From: Chlorobiota bacterium
GTDB taxonomy: Bacteria; Bacteroidota; Ignavibacteria; OLB7
DNA: 64,000 nt
Reading direction: 5' to 3'
Assembly (NCBI GenBank): GCA_028287785.1
Contig: JAQBOZ010000009.1
Span: forward strand, 124,001-188,000
Positions 19,070 to 28,049 of this stretch are shown here, one piece after another. The notes beneath the pieces were generated by a model that was given only the letters and a program-made list of their open reading frames with translations, ran no database searches and was not told the DNA's origin. Position 1 is the stretch's first letter; each line of letters opens with the position of its first letter. A program made the translations under genes and the position numbers.

Positions 19070-19741
19070 TTGATCAATCGTTCCATTCCATTCGCAATGC
19101 TTGCCGCCGTTCTGCTCCTTGCGGCCGGCTGCAAGAGCTCGACCGATCCCGGCTCGTCGAATCAGATCCCGCTGATTCCGCTGGCGATCGGAAACGAATG
19201 GATGTACGATGAGCTCAGCCTGGATTCCACCGGCGAGGTTATGAGAACATTTCACGACACGGTGCAGATCATCGCAAATGATGTGATCGATGGCGAGCAG
19301 TGGTATGTTCAGCACGGTCCGAACCCCACGGGGGCGTTGACGTATCTCGTCAACCGCAACGACGGGCTCTATCAGTTTCATCCGCAGTGGGGGGACAAGA
19401 TCGTCCGCTATCTCCATTATCCCGTTTCGTTGAACGATGACAACAACGTGCGGGATGACTATTTCGGCACCGACACCGATGCGTACACGGTTACGTTCCA
19501 TACAAGAATCAACGCGCTGCATAAGAGCGTGAAGGTGCCGGCCGGAACGTACGACTGCGTCGAGGTGGCGCAGGAATATCGTGGAGACGCGGCGCTTGGT
19601 CCCAACGCGGGAGCACCTCCCGTGTTCGAATATTATGCGCCGGGGATCGGGTTGATCGAGCTGGAATGGTACGATAAAACCTCCACCGGAACCCCGTTTG
19701 TGTACTACCGGCGGGTGCTGACAAGCGTTCATGTCCAGTAG
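19070..19741 (+). CDS. Lipoprotein of unknown function
   Basis: 223 residues from a TTG; the alternative is the ATG at 19097, which would leave the signal without a basic start. Lipobox L-A-A-G-C with Cys at 21. The mature start I-P-L-I-P-L-A-I-G-N-E-W-M-Y is a motif common in FCB-group lipoproteins of about this size. The C-terminus has a repeated beta pattern ending Y-A-P-G-I-G-L-I-E-L-E-W. Probably an outer-membrane lipoprotein; no enzymatic motif. Confidence 0.75.
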   Translation: MINRSIPFAMLAAVLLLAAGCKSSTDPGSSNQIPLIPLAIGNEWMYDELSLDSTGEVMRTFHDTVQIIANDVIDGEQWYVQHGPNPTGALTYLVNRNDGLYQFHPQWGDKIVRYLHYPVSLNDDNNVRDDYFGTDTDAYTVTFHTRINALHKSVKVPAGTYDCVEVAQEYRGDAALGPNAGAPPVFEYYAPGIGLIELEWYDKTSTGTPFVYYRRVLTSVHVQ

Positions 19742-19767
19742 CGAAGAATCCTGCATGGGCTATTATA

Positions 19768-19863
19768 TGGCGCCCCGTTGGGGCTTGAGGACGGGGAGTT
19801 CCACCGTACTCCTCCAGCCCCGGAGGGGCGTAATTCCTGGTGCGCGGGGCAGCGCCCCGCGCA
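19768..19863. repeat. Dispersed REP-like element, copy 2
   Basis: Begins with GGCGCCCCGTTGGGGC and ends in the same CCCCGGAGGGGCG and GCGCGGGGCAGCGCCCCGCGC modules seen at 7561-7614. It separates the lipoprotein gene from the YheT-like gene. The frame open across it should not be used as coding sequence. Confidence 0.65.
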
Positions 19864-19886
19864 AACAATCCATCTCTCCCGCCCGC

Positions 19887-20846
19887 ATGCCGATCGTTCA
19901 ATCCTCCTCGTTCCGACCGCCATTTCTTTTCCGCGCCGGACATCTCCAGACCATCATCCCCACGCTCGTCACGACATTTCCCGATGTGCGATATCGTCGC
20001 GAGCGGATCGATACGCCCGATGCCGATGTGCTCGATCTGGATTGGGCGGAGACGGGGTCGGACCGGGTCGCGATTCTCTCGCACGGGCTGGAGGGGAGCG
20101 CGGCACGCTGGTATATGCGCGGGATGGCGCGGAGCCTGAACCGCGCGGGATGGGACGCGCTCCCCTGGAATTTCCGGGGATGCGGCGGCGAGATGAACCG
20201 GACACTCCGTTTTTATCACAGTGGCGCCACCGATGATCTTGCCACGGTGATAGCGCATCTGCAATCGCTCGGGCGATATCGGAGGATCGCGCTGATCGGC
20301 TTCAGCCTTGGCGGCAATATGACGCTGAAATATCTCGGCGAACAGGGGAGCGCGATCGATCCGGCGATCATCGGCGCGGTTGTGTTCTCGGTGCCGTGCG
20401 ATCTGAAAACGAGCGCGATCCGGCTGGCGCTGCCGTCGAACAGCATCTACATGCGGCGCTTCATCAAAACGCTCTCCGAAAAAGTCCGGGAGAAATCCCG
20501 CGTGATGCCGGAACTGGACACGGCCGGGCTGGCCGGCATGCGGACATTCCAGCAGTTCGATGACCGCTACACCGCGCCGCTCCACGGATTTCGCGACGCG
20601 GAGGATTACTGGGCGCGATGCAGCAGCCGCGGATTTCTTGGGGCCATCACCATTCCCACGCTTATCGTCAACGCCGCCAACGATCCCTTCCTCTCGCCGG
20701 AATGCTATCCGATTGCCGAGGCGGAGCGGAGCGGCTCCGTGTTCCTGGAGATGCCGGCCTCGGGCGGGCACGTCGGGTTTATGGCCGGGGGCGATCGGTT
20801 CTGGATGGGGGAGCGGGCGCTGAGTTTTCTTGAGGGAATCGATTGA
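19887..20846 (+). CDS. YheT-like alpha/beta hydrolase
   Basis: 319 residues from ATG (M-P-I-V-Q-S). It has the UPF0017/YheT hallmarks: F-R-A-G-H-L-Q-T-I at the N-terminus, S-H-G-L-E-G-S with the oxyanion region, W-N-F-R-G-C-G-G-E, the nucleophile elbow G-F-S-L-G-G-N with Ser about 144, an Asp in N-A-A-N-D-P-F, and a late His in G-G-H-V-G-F. These fit a complete catalytic triad. Natural substrate unknown (esters or lipids in relatives). A longer frame runs through the REP-like repeat upstream and is not likely to be translated. Confidence 0.88.
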   Translation: MPIVQSSSFRPPFLFRAGHLQTIIPTLVTTFPDVRYRRERIDTPDADVLDLDWAETGSDRVAILSHGLEGSAARWYMRGMARSLNRAGWDALPWNFRGCGGEMNRTLRFYHSGATDDLATVIAHLQSLGRYRRIALIGFSLGGNMTLKYLGEQGSAIDPAIIGAVVFSVPCDLKTSAIRLALPSNSIYMRRFIKTLSEKVREKSRVMPELDTAGLAGMRTFQQFDDRYTAPLHGFRDAEDYWARCSSRGFLGAITIPTLIVNAANDPFLSPECYPIAEAERSGSVFLEMPASGGHVGFMAGGDRFWMGERALSFLEGID

Positions 20847-20989
20847 CGTGACATCCGCCCCGGCCGGGCACGCCGGCGGCCCGACCGTGTGGCACGAAAA
20901 TTCGACGTGAGCCGATAGCAATTCATAAAGCGGAGCGCCGGGTTCGATTCTCCGCCGAAACTTCCGTTGACTATCATTCCGGCTTCGTT

Positions 20990-22051
20990 ATGTGGAGAAT
21001 GTTACGGCTGATCGCGCGCTGGTTTGGTGCGCTGTTCGCCTCCCGTCCCGCCCCGGACGGCCCGCGCGAACGCTCGCGACCGTTCTACGTGATCGGACAT
21101 CGCGGCTCGCCGTGCAGCGAGGTCGAGAACACGATCCAGTCGTACGAAACAGCGGTCGAACGTGACGGCGCGAACGGAATCGAGCTGGATCTCTGCCTCA
21201 CCGCCGACGGCGTCGTGGTTGTGTGGCACGACTGGGACCCGGAGGATTCCATCTGCGATATCCGCGCGCGTGGCCTGGAGCCGGATGTCATCTACTGCCC
21301 CTGCATCCCCGGCCGGGAAGATCTCCACAAACCGATCAGCCAGCTTCAGTGCGCCGATGTGGTCGCGAACTTCGGCTATGTTCTCAAGAAGGATATGAGC
21401 ATCCAGGTTCACGGCGTGATCCCGCTCTTCGATGAAGTGATGGCGTGGGCGGTGAAAAAATCCTCGCTCGAAATTCTCTTTCTCGATATAAAAATTCCGG
21501 CGAGCGAGCTTGATATCGTCCCGCGCATGCTGGACGCGATCGATGAGATTCTGCGTCGCCACAAACCGAAATTTCGCGTGGTGTTTGAAACTTCCATCGC
21601 CGAAGTGCTGGAAGCAATGAAACGCCACGCTCCGCATCATGATTTCACGCTCGATATCTCCGCCCCGGCCGGCATCACGATCGATCCGCTGAAGTTCAGC
21701 GCGATGGGGGAGGCGATTGCCCGCGGCAACCAACTGGCGACCGCGCAACGTCCGCGACAGATTACCGCAGCTCCCTGGACCACATACCAGCGGATCGTTG
21801 AGCATGATGTGAGCATACGCGATCACACGCGCGGCGAGCCGCCGACGCTGATCTGCTTCACGGTGAACGCCGAGGAGGAGATGCGCTGGCTGCTCGGCAT
21901 GGGGATCGACGGAATACAGACCGATCGCCCCGATCTGCTTCGCCGCGTCGCCGGTGAAACGCGCCCGCTGCATCACAGGCTTCCGGTTGATGGAAATGGA
22001 TCTGCCGTCGCGGTCGGCAACGCCGGGACGCGCCAGCCATTGCCGCGCTGA
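20990..22051 (+). CDS. Glycerophosphodiester phosphodiesterase-like protein
   Basis: 353 residues. It has the GDPD barrel motifs: G-H-R-G at about 36-39, E-N-T at 48-50, E-L-D-L-C-L-T-A-D-G with V-V-W-H-D, and at the end G-I-D-G-I-Q-T-D-R-P-D-L-L. The catalytic His pair and acidic metal ligands are visible. The insert between strands 2 and 3 is long (about 100 residues), so substrate specificity may differ from GlpQ. There is no clear signal peptide; an N-terminal hydrophobic helix may associate with the membrane. Confidence 0.85.
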   Translation: MWRMLRLIARWFGALFASRPAPDGPRERSRPFYVIGHRGSPCSEVENTIQSYETAVERDGANGIELDLCLTADGVVVVWHDWDPEDSICDIRARGLEPDVIYCPCIPGREDLHKPISQLQCADVVANFGYVLKKDMSIQVHGVIPLFDEVMAWAVKKSSLEILFLDIKIPASELDIVPRMLDAIDEILRRHKPKFRVVFETSIAEVLEAMKRHAPHHDFTLDISAPAGITIDPLKFSAMGEAIARGNQLATAQRPRQITAAPWTTYQRIVEHDVSIRDHTRGEPPTLICFTVNAEEEMRWLLGMGIDGIQTDRPDLLRRVAGETRPLHHRLPVDGNGSAVAVGNAGTRQPLPR

Positions 22052-22375
22052 TTCTTCCACGCGTGCCACGTCCGCCGGTGATCGTGGTATTATTCTTGTC
22101 GAAACAAGTTCACGCCGCTTGCTCTGAGATGATGAACGGGAGATCGAGGATCGATCGCGTGGAAGGCGGGCGGTGGGCTGATGTAACCTCCCGTTACGTT
22201 TCAGCATCGTTTTGACGGGAACCGGCTGGCATGGCCCTTCTCTAAAAGCTGGCAGCTCGTCGCGATGGCAGATCGCGCAAGGGCTTCAAAAGCGTTGTTC
22301 CAAACATCCCTCCGGAGCGCGCCCACTCTCGGGCCGTGACGGTCGGACAACACTTTTTCGATCACTCGCAGCATT
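22052..22375. other. Intergenic region, nothing recognised
   Basis: 324 bp between the GDPD gene and the efflux operon. No hairpin with a T-run and no convincing small ORF is seen. It presumably holds the operon promoter. Confidence 0.3.
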
Positions 22376-23752
22376 ATGCTGGATCAATCTCATCGCGGAG
22401 CATATCCGACCGCGCGTTTCCATTTCCTTCAGGTTGTGGCGGCGCTTATTCTGTTTGGAGCGGCCGGGCTCCACGCGCAGGAAAAAACCACGCTCACCAT
22501 CGATGATGCGCTTCGCATCGCGTTTGAACGAAGTCCCGACCTTCAACTTTCCGCAAACGATACAGCACTGAGCGTCGCCGCCATCGAGCAGCAGCGTGCC
22601 AGCCAGTTGCCCAATCTGAACGTGTCGATATCGCCATCCGAGAGAATCGGCAGGGGATTCGAGCAGACGACCGGCAGCATCGGCACGCAGGCGACGACGG
22701 GGCTCGGGATCGGCGCGTCATCCAGCATGACGCTGTTCAACGGTTTCGCGACGCGCAACGCGATCGCGGAGGCTGAACAGAATCTGGCCTCAAGCCGTGG
22801 AACGCTGGAGCGGACGCGGCAGACGCTGGTGTTCAACGTGGTGACGCAGTTCCTTCAGACCGTGCTGGACAGCGCGTTGATCGGGATCGCCCAGGATAAT
22901 CTTCGCGCCGAGCAGGATGTGCTGGATCGCGTCGCCGCGTTCACGAAAGCCGGAAAAAAAGCTGTCTCCGATCTCTACGGCGAGCAGGCGACCGTCGCAT
23001 CGGCGGAGCTGCGCGTGATCCAGGCCCAGCACGATTACGAGTTGAGCCGCGCGCGCCTTGTCAATACTCTCCAGCTCGATCCGCTCGTGGCCTATTCGTT
23101 TGTGGCGCCATACGCCGATACCACCGCTCCCGCAACCTCCAGTCTCGATTTCGCGGTGCTTCTTGCCGGCGTGATGGCATCGCGACCCGATATCGCGGCG
23201 CAGCAGGCGCGCGTGGCGGCGGCCGAGGACGCGATCAAGGTCGCGCGGGCCGGATATTATCCGTCGGTTTCGGTGAGCGGAAGCGTCGGCACAAGTTATT
23301 CCAGCCAGAACGTGACCGATCCGTTCGGCACGCAGCTCTTCTCGAACAACCCGAACGCATCGGTGGGGCTGTCGATCGGCATCCCGATTTTCGATCGAAA
23401 AGTGACACAGCTCAACGAGGAGCGGGCGATCATCCAGCGCGACAATGAGCTTCTGCGGTTGCGGACGCTTCAGCAGCAGATCAGCCTGGATCTTCGGGGC
23501 GCCTATCTCGATTATCTCACCGCCGCCAAGCAGATCGACGTGACCAACCGGCAGCTTGCATCGGCGGCGGAGGCGTTGAAGGCGGAGCAGGAGCGATATC
23601 GCGTCGGCGTTTCCACGCTGGTGGAGCTATCGCAGGCGCGCGCGAAATATCTGAGCGCGGAGACCGATCGGACGCAGGCGGTGTATACGCTGCTGCTGAA
23701 AGGGAGGGCCATCGAATATTATCGGGGGACAATCGCGCAGCCGGGCCGGTAG
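22376..23752 (+). CDS. TolC family outer-membrane efflux protein
   Basis: 458 residues. A signal peptide ends A-G-L-H-A-Q near 35. The two OEP halves begin with L-T-I-D-D-A-L-R-I-A-F-E-R-S-P-D-L and, later, A-S-R-P-D-I-A-A-Q-Q-A-R-V-A-A-A-E. Long amphipathic helices alternate with a beta-strand part (Y-Y-P-S-V-S-V-S-G-S). It should form the trimeric outer-membrane channel of a tripartite exporter. The adaptor, ABC ATPase and permease genes follow in order, which fits a MacAB-TolC type system. Confidence 0.9.
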   Translation: MLDQSHRGAYPTARFHFLQVVAALILFGAAGLHAQEKTTLTIDDALRIAFERSPDLQLSANDTALSVAAIEQQRASQLPNLNVSISPSERIGRGFEQTTGSIGTQATTGLGIGASSSMTLFNGFATRNAIAEAEQNLASSRGTLERTRQTLVFNVVTQFLQTVLDSALIGIAQDNLRAEQDVLDRVAAFTKAGKKAVSDLYGEQATVASAELRVIQAQHDYELSRARLVNTLQLDPLVAYSFVAPYADTTAPATSSLDFAVLLAGVMASRPDIAAQQARVAAAEDAIKVARAGYYPSVSVSGSVGTSYSSQNVTDPFGTQLFSNNPNASVGLSIGIPIFDRKVTQLNEERAIIQRDNELLRLRTLQQQISLDLRGAYLDYLTAAKQIDVTNRQLASAAEALKAEQERYRVGVSTLVELSQARAKYLSAETDRTQAVYTLLLKGRAIEYYRGTIAQPGR

Positions 23753-23870
23753 CGCCAGTCCCGGCATGTCCGGAAGGACATCGATTCAGAGGCCGGCGCC
23801 GCTTTCCTTATATATATATGGATGCCGGGCGCGCGGGCCGAAATTCTTCCACAATCGTTCGTGGATTTTT

Positions 23871-25247
23871 ATGACCAGGAAGACAAAGATTATCGTGATA
23901 ACCGCCTCCGTGCTTGCAGTGGCGGCGGCCGGCTGGTTTTTCATCTCGAAAGGGAGCAAAACGGCGAACAATTATACGTTCGTCGAGGTAAAGCGGGGGG
24001 ATATCCAGTCGGTGGTATCATCCACCGGAACTCTTGGCGCGCTTGTCACCGTGCAGGTGGGAACGCAGGTTTCCGGCACGATCGGCCAGCTCTTCGCGGA
24101 TTTCAACCAGAACGTGCAGAAGGGACAGCTTCTGGCGACGCTGGAAACGGATCTGCTGGATGCTGCCGTCCGCGATGCCCAGGCTTCCGTGGACAAGGCG
24201 CGCGTGCAGCTCGACGTTGCCAACGATGACTACAAACGGAATGAGCCGCTCTTCAAGAAAGGATACCTTTCGGCCGAGGAGTTCAACCAGTATCGTGGCT
24301 CGCTCGCGGTGGCGCAGGCGGGGCTGAAGAACGCGCAGGCCGCGCTGGATCGCTCGCGGACAAATCTCGGCTACGCGCAGATCCGCTCGCCGATCAGCGG
24401 CACGGTGATCCAGCGGAATGTCGATGTCGGCCAGACCGTCGCGGCCAGCCTCTCCACGCCGACGCTGTTTCTGATCGCCGAGGATCTTTCCCGGATGCAG
24501 ATCAGCGTCAACGTGGACGAAAGCGATATCGGCACGATCAAGGTCGGGCAGACGGCAAACTTCAGCGTGCAGTCATTCCCCGATAAAAAATTCACTGGAA
24601 CCGTCCGTCAGGTTCGGCTTCAGCCCACGACTGTGCAGAATGTCGTGAACTACACGGTGATCGTCGACGCGTCGAACACGGAGGGGGTTCTTATCCCCGG
24701 CATGACCGCGACCGTCGATTTCAATGTGCAGGAGGCGAAGGATGTGCTGATGGTGCCGAACGCCGCGCTCCGTTTTCAGGCGACGCCTGAGATGATCGCC
24801 GAGGCCGCGAAGAATTCTCCAGCGGGAGCCACCGGCGATTCCACCCGCGGCCAGGGTCGCGGTGCGGGAACTGGTGCCGGAGCCGGAACCGGCGGTGGAA
24901 CCGGTGGAACAGGCGCGAGAACGGGAACCGGCGGAGGAACCGGAACCGGAACCTCCACGGGGGGTGATTCCACCAGGCGTGGGCGCACCGGCGCGAGAAA
25001 TTTCTCCAAGATCTGGTATCTGGACAGCGCCGGAAATCTGAAAGTGCTTCCGGTCCGCACCGGCCTGACCGACGGACAGAACACAGAAGTGATGGCAAAG
25101 GGGCTGGAGCCGGGAATGAAGGTGATCAGCGGCGTGCAGGCAACCGGGGCGACGAAAACCCCGAGCACCGGCGGCGGGCTTCCCGGCACCGGCACAAACC
25201 GTCAGGCAGCGCCGGGGGCTGGTGGCGGCGGCGGACGGCTATTTTAG
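23871..25247 (+). CDS. MacA-like periplasmic adaptor (HlyD/RND membrane-fusion family)
   Basis: 458 residues from ATG (M-T-R-K-T-K). A single N-terminal TM helix is followed by a split lipoyl domain (V-Q-V-G-T-Q-V-S-G-T-I and later R-S-P-I-S-G-T-V), a long coiled coil at about 85-165, and a beta-barrel domain with V-D-E-S-D-I-G. Between about 325 and 375 lies a low-complexity Gly/Thr/Ala insertion before the membrane-proximal domain, unusual for MacA. It should join the MacB-type ABC transporter to the TolC channel. The ATPase gene begins 8 bp after its stop. Confidence 0.9.
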   Translation: MTRKTKIIVITASVLAVAAAGWFFISKGSKTANNYTFVEVKRGDIQSVVSSTGTLGALVTVQVGTQVSGTIGQLFADFNQNVQKGQLLATLETDLLDAAVRDAQASVDKARVQLDVANDDYKRNEPLFKKGYLSAEEFNQYRGSLAVAQAGLKNAQAALDRSRTNLGYAQIRSPISGTVIQRNVDVGQTVAASLSTPTLFLIAEDLSRMQISVNVDESDIGTIKVGQTANFSVQSFPDKKFTGTVRQVRLQPTTVQNVVNYTVIVDASNTEGVLIPGMTATVDFNVQEAKDVLMVPNAALRFQATPEMIAEAAKNSPAGATGDSTRGQGRGAGTGAGAGTGGGTGGTGARTGTGGGTGTGTSTGGDSTRRGRTGARNFSKIWYLDSAGNLKVLPVRTGLTDGQNTEVMAKGLEPGMKVISGVQATGATKTPSTGGGLPGTGTNRQAAPGAGGGGGRLF

Positions 25248-25255
25248 GAATATCG

Positions 25256-26008
25256 ATGAACTCAGTAATCAAAACCAGCGGCATCCGCAAAGTCTACAGC
25301 TCCGGCGATGTCGAGGTCGTGGCGCTCGCGACGATCGATCTGACGATCGAGCCGGGAGAATTCGTGGCGATCATGGGCTCCTCCGGCTCGGGAAAATCGA
25401 CGCTGATGAACATCCTCGGCTGTCTGGATTATCCGACCAGCGGAGAATATTTTCTGGACGGCGTAAAGGTGAACGGGCTTGGACGGAACGAGCTGGCCGA
25501 TATCAGAAACACGAAGATCGGTTTCGTCTTTCAGGGATTCAATCTTCTGCCGCGAACCTCGGCGGTGGAAAACGTGGAGCTTCCGCTTTTTTACAACCGG
25601 ACGCGGACGGAGAAGGATTCCGATATCAGAAAGCTGGCGGAGGAGGCGCTGAACCGCGTGGGCCTGGGGGGGCGCATTCATCATGAGCCCAGCCAGCTTT
25701 CCGGCGGCCAGCAGCAGCGCGTTGCAATCGCCCGCGCGCTGGTCAATCGTCCCGCGCTGATTCTCGCGGACGAGCCGACGGGAAATCTCGACAGCCGGAC
25801 GAGCGTGGAAGTGCTTGCGCTGTTTCAGGAATTGAATGAGCAGGGGATTACCGTGATTCTCGTCACGCACGAGCCGGATATCGCCGAATACACGAAGCGC
25901 GTGATCGAAATGCGCGATGGCTCGGTGCTGAAGGATGAGCCGGTGGCGGAGCGCCGGAACGCGGCTGCGGATCTTGCCGCGCGTTCCAGCGTGACGGGAC
26001 GCGAATGA
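25256..26008 (+). CDS. MacB-type ABC transporter ATP-binding protein
   Basis: 250 residues. Walker A G-S-S-G-S-G-K-S at 41-48, Q-loop F-V-F-Q-G-F-N-L-L, signature L-S-G-G-Q-Q-Q-R, Walker [13 protein letters not shown], and the H-loop T-H-E. The [16 protein letters not shown] block is typical of the LolD/MacB/FtsE group. It powers the permease encoded next. The gene is packed 8 bp behind the adaptor gene, consistent with one transcript. Confidence 0.95.
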   Translation: MNSVIKTSGIRKVYSSGDVEVVALATIDLTIEPGEFVAIMGSSGSGKSTLMNILGCLDYPTSGEYFLDGVKVNGLGRNELADIRNTKIGFVFQGFNLLPRTSAVENVELPLFYNRTRTEKDSDIRKLAEEALNRVGLGGRIHHEPSQLSGGQQQRVAIARALVNRPALILADEPTGNLDSRTSVEVLALFQELNEQGITVILVTHEPDIAEYTKRVIEMRDGSVLKDEPVAERRNAAADLAARSSVTGRE

Positions 26009-26075
26009 GCCGAGATGATGCGGGGCGGAAGTGATGAAATGATAGTGGACGGCGACAAACGAACGGGATGCGATC

Positions 26076-27296
26076 ATGAACTGGAAGAATATCCTCAACG
26101 TGGCGATGAAATCGATTCTGAGAAACAGGATGCGAAGCCTCCTGACGATGCTCGGGATCATCATCGGCGTGGCGGCGGTGATCGTGATGGTGGCGATCGG
26201 CAAGGGAGCACAGGCGCAGATCGAGGATCAGATCGGCACGCTGGGAACAAATGTGATCATCGCGTTTCCCAACGCGAGCCGGGCCGGCGGAGTCAGCCAG
26301 GGGGCCGGAAGTAACGGCGGAAGATTTACGCTTGATGATGTGGACAAGATCGAAAAAAACGCCACGCAACTGGCGGGCGTCTCGCCGGTGATCCGCTCCG
26401 GCGTGCAGGCGATTGGCGGCTCCGGCAACTGGAGCACATCGATCTACGGAGTTTCGCCGAGCTACCTCGATATCAGGCAGTGGCCGCTTGCCTCCGGAGA
26501 ATTCTTCACCGATCGCGAGATCCGCTCCCGCTCCAAGGTCTGCGTGATCGGCAAAACCGTTGTCGATAATCTTTTCCCGAATCAGGACCCGGTCGGCCAG
26601 GAAATCCGTCTGCGGAATGTGCCGTTCAAAGTGATCGGCGTGCTGACGCAGAAGGGACAGAACGCGGCAGGCGCCGACCAGGACGATGCGATTCTGGCGC
26701 CGTCGACCACCGTGCTGGACAGGCTGAGCGGCGGGCGATTTATCCAGCAGCTTATGGCGAGCGCCGCGTCGCCCGCTCAGATGACGCAGGCGCAGGAGGA
26801 GATGCGGGGGCTTCTGCGGGAATCGCATCGGTTGCAGCCGGGGGAGGATGATGATTTCGTGATCAGAAACCAGACGGAGATCGCCGAGGCGGCGCAGCAG
26901 ACCACGCAGGTTCTTACGCTCCTCCTTGCCTCGATCGCCGGCGTTTCGCTGGTTGTGGGGGGAATCGGCATCATGAACATCATGCTGGTTTCGGTGACCG
27001 AGCGGACGCGGGAGATCGGAATCCGGATGGCGATCGGCGCGCGCGGAAGCGATGTGCTGACGCAGTTTCTCGTCGAATCGGTGGTGCTGGGGCTCTGCGG
27101 CGGGATTATCGGCATCCTCACGGGCGTCGGCGTGGCGCAGCTTGTCCAGGCGGTGAGCGATCTCCACACGAAGATCGATCCATCGATCGTGATCCTCTCA
27201 TTTATTTTTTCCGGCGCTGTCGGCGTCTTCTTCGGCTTTTATCCGGCTCGCAAGGCCGCCGCGCTCAACCCGATCGAGGCGCTTCGCTACGAATGA
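26076..27296 (+). CDS. MacB-type ABC transporter permease
   Basis: 406 residues with the MacB layout: one TM helix near 20-45 (L-L-T-M-L-G-I-I-I-G-V-A-A-V), a large periplasmic domain, and three C-terminal TM helices forming an FtsX domain (about 275-400). Signature pieces are T-L-G-T-N-V-I and E-I-G-I-R-M-A-I-G-A-R. The domain usually couples ATP hydrolysis in the cytoplasm to movement of periplasmic substrates through the adaptor and TolC. The substrate cannot be read. ATPase and permease are separate chains here, unlike E. coli MacB. Confidence 0.95.
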   Translation: MNWKNILNVAMKSILRNRMRSLLTMLGIIIGVAAVIVMVAIGKGAQAQIEDQIGTLGTNVIIAFPNASRAGGVSQGAGSNGGRFTLDDVDKIEKNATQLAGVSPVIRSGVQAIGGSGNWSTSIYGVSPSYLDIRQWPLASGEFFTDREIRSRSKVCVIGKTVVDNLFPNQDPVGQEIRLRNVPFKVIGVLTQKGQNAAGADQDDAILAPSTTVLDRLSGGRFIQQLMASAASPAQMTQAQEEMRGLLRESHRLQPGEDDDFVIRNQTEIAEAAQQTTQVLTLLLASIAGVSLVVGGIGIMNIMLVSVTERTREIGIRMAIGARGSDVLTQFLVESVVLGLCGGIIGILTGVGVAQLVQAVSDLHTKIDPSIVILSFIFSGAVGVFFGFYPARKAAALNPIEALRYE

Positions 27297-27374
27297 TCGA
27301 GTAGTGACTCAGTTTAAATCCAGATCTCCAGTTGACAGCGCAATGATCCATCGATGATCCTCTGATCACTCTTC

Positions 27375-27538
27375 AAGCTCCGGCAGGAGCGCGCCGGTTG
27401 TAGTAACGATACCTCCGTTGCCCGCTCAAGCTCCATCGGAGCGTACTATTCCGCCGGCATGCGAGGATGGTACGCTCCGATGGAGCCTGGAATCATGGGA
27501 TGCGTGGTGATGCTACAACCGGTACGCCCCGATGGGGC
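27375..27538. repeat. Nested inverted-repeat element (REP-like)
   Basis: The inner arms GCTCCATCGGAGCGTAC (27430-27446) and GTACGCTCCGATGGAGC (27470-27486) are perfect. The outer arms CCGGTTGTAG (27394-27403) and CTACAACCGG (27513-27522) are also perfect. The last module CGCCCCGATGGGGCTG resembles the start of the element at 19.77 kb. It is an extragenic repeat after the efflux operon. Confidence 0.65.
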
Positions 27539-27543
27539 TGAAC

Positions 27544-27579
27544 GCGAGATTCCAAATTCTTGGAATCTCGCTTTTTTTT
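27544..27579 (+). terminator. Strong intrinsic terminator of the efflux operon
   Basis: Perfect 12-bp stem GCGAGATTCCAA / TTGGAATCTCGC, 4-nt loop, followed by eight T residues. Confidence 0.92.
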
Positions 27580-27706
27580 GGAATTCCCCGTTTTCTTGAC
27601 GGGCTTGAGTGCTGTTGAGCGCCCCCAGTGTCCTTGAGCAACGGGGATTTAACGGGAATCGGACGACGGTTCAATCGCTTGGAATTGAGGCCAGTCTCTC
27701 AGGATG

Positions 27707-27755
27707 GAGTACACAAAGATGTACTCGCCCTGGCTACCTCATACCACTAACTTCC
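27707..27755 (+). promoter_or_regulatory. Fourth copy of the palindromic box
   Basis: Core GTACACAAAGATGTAC flanked symmetrically (GA/TC). Starting 22 nt after the palindrome is TAACTTCC, a weak -7 element in the position seen in the other copies. The next gene starts about 300 nt later. Confidence 0.4.
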
Positions 27756-27930
27756 TGATACCAAACGAAGCCTGTACTCTTCACCTCGTGGCGGGGGATG
27801 CAATCCTGAGTAGCTGGCATCCCTCTAGGTGCGGCCATCCCTTCATTTCGATTTAGGAGTGACCCTATGCGGTCTATTCTTATGTGCGCCGCCTATGTAT
27901 GTGAGAATGCGCCGAAGTTTGTCTAACAAG

Positions 27931-27953
27931 GATAATGCTGTGTCAGCATTATC
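27931..27953. terminator. Hairpin in the leader of the 28-kb gene pair
   Basis: Perfect 10-bp stem GATAATGCTG / CAGCATTATC with a 3-nt loop, followed by TCTATCTTTG. It lies about 100 nt upstream of the next start codon, so it is either a terminator for the palindrome-driven transcript or an attenuator. Confidence 0.5.
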
Positions 27954-28049
27954 TCTATCTTTGTAATAGTCATCGACTGATGCCCCCATCATCTGAATAA
28001 TATCTACTCAATATCTAACCAATGAACATTGGTGAAAGGAGAATTTCTC

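Noticed and set aside
19509-20921. Minus-strand frame of 470 codons
   Set aside because: Antisense of the YheT-like gene and of a dispersed repeat.
20930-20965. tRNA-like GGTTCGATTC
   Set aside because: The flanking bases do not form a T-stem and no acceptor or anticodon arm can be drawn.
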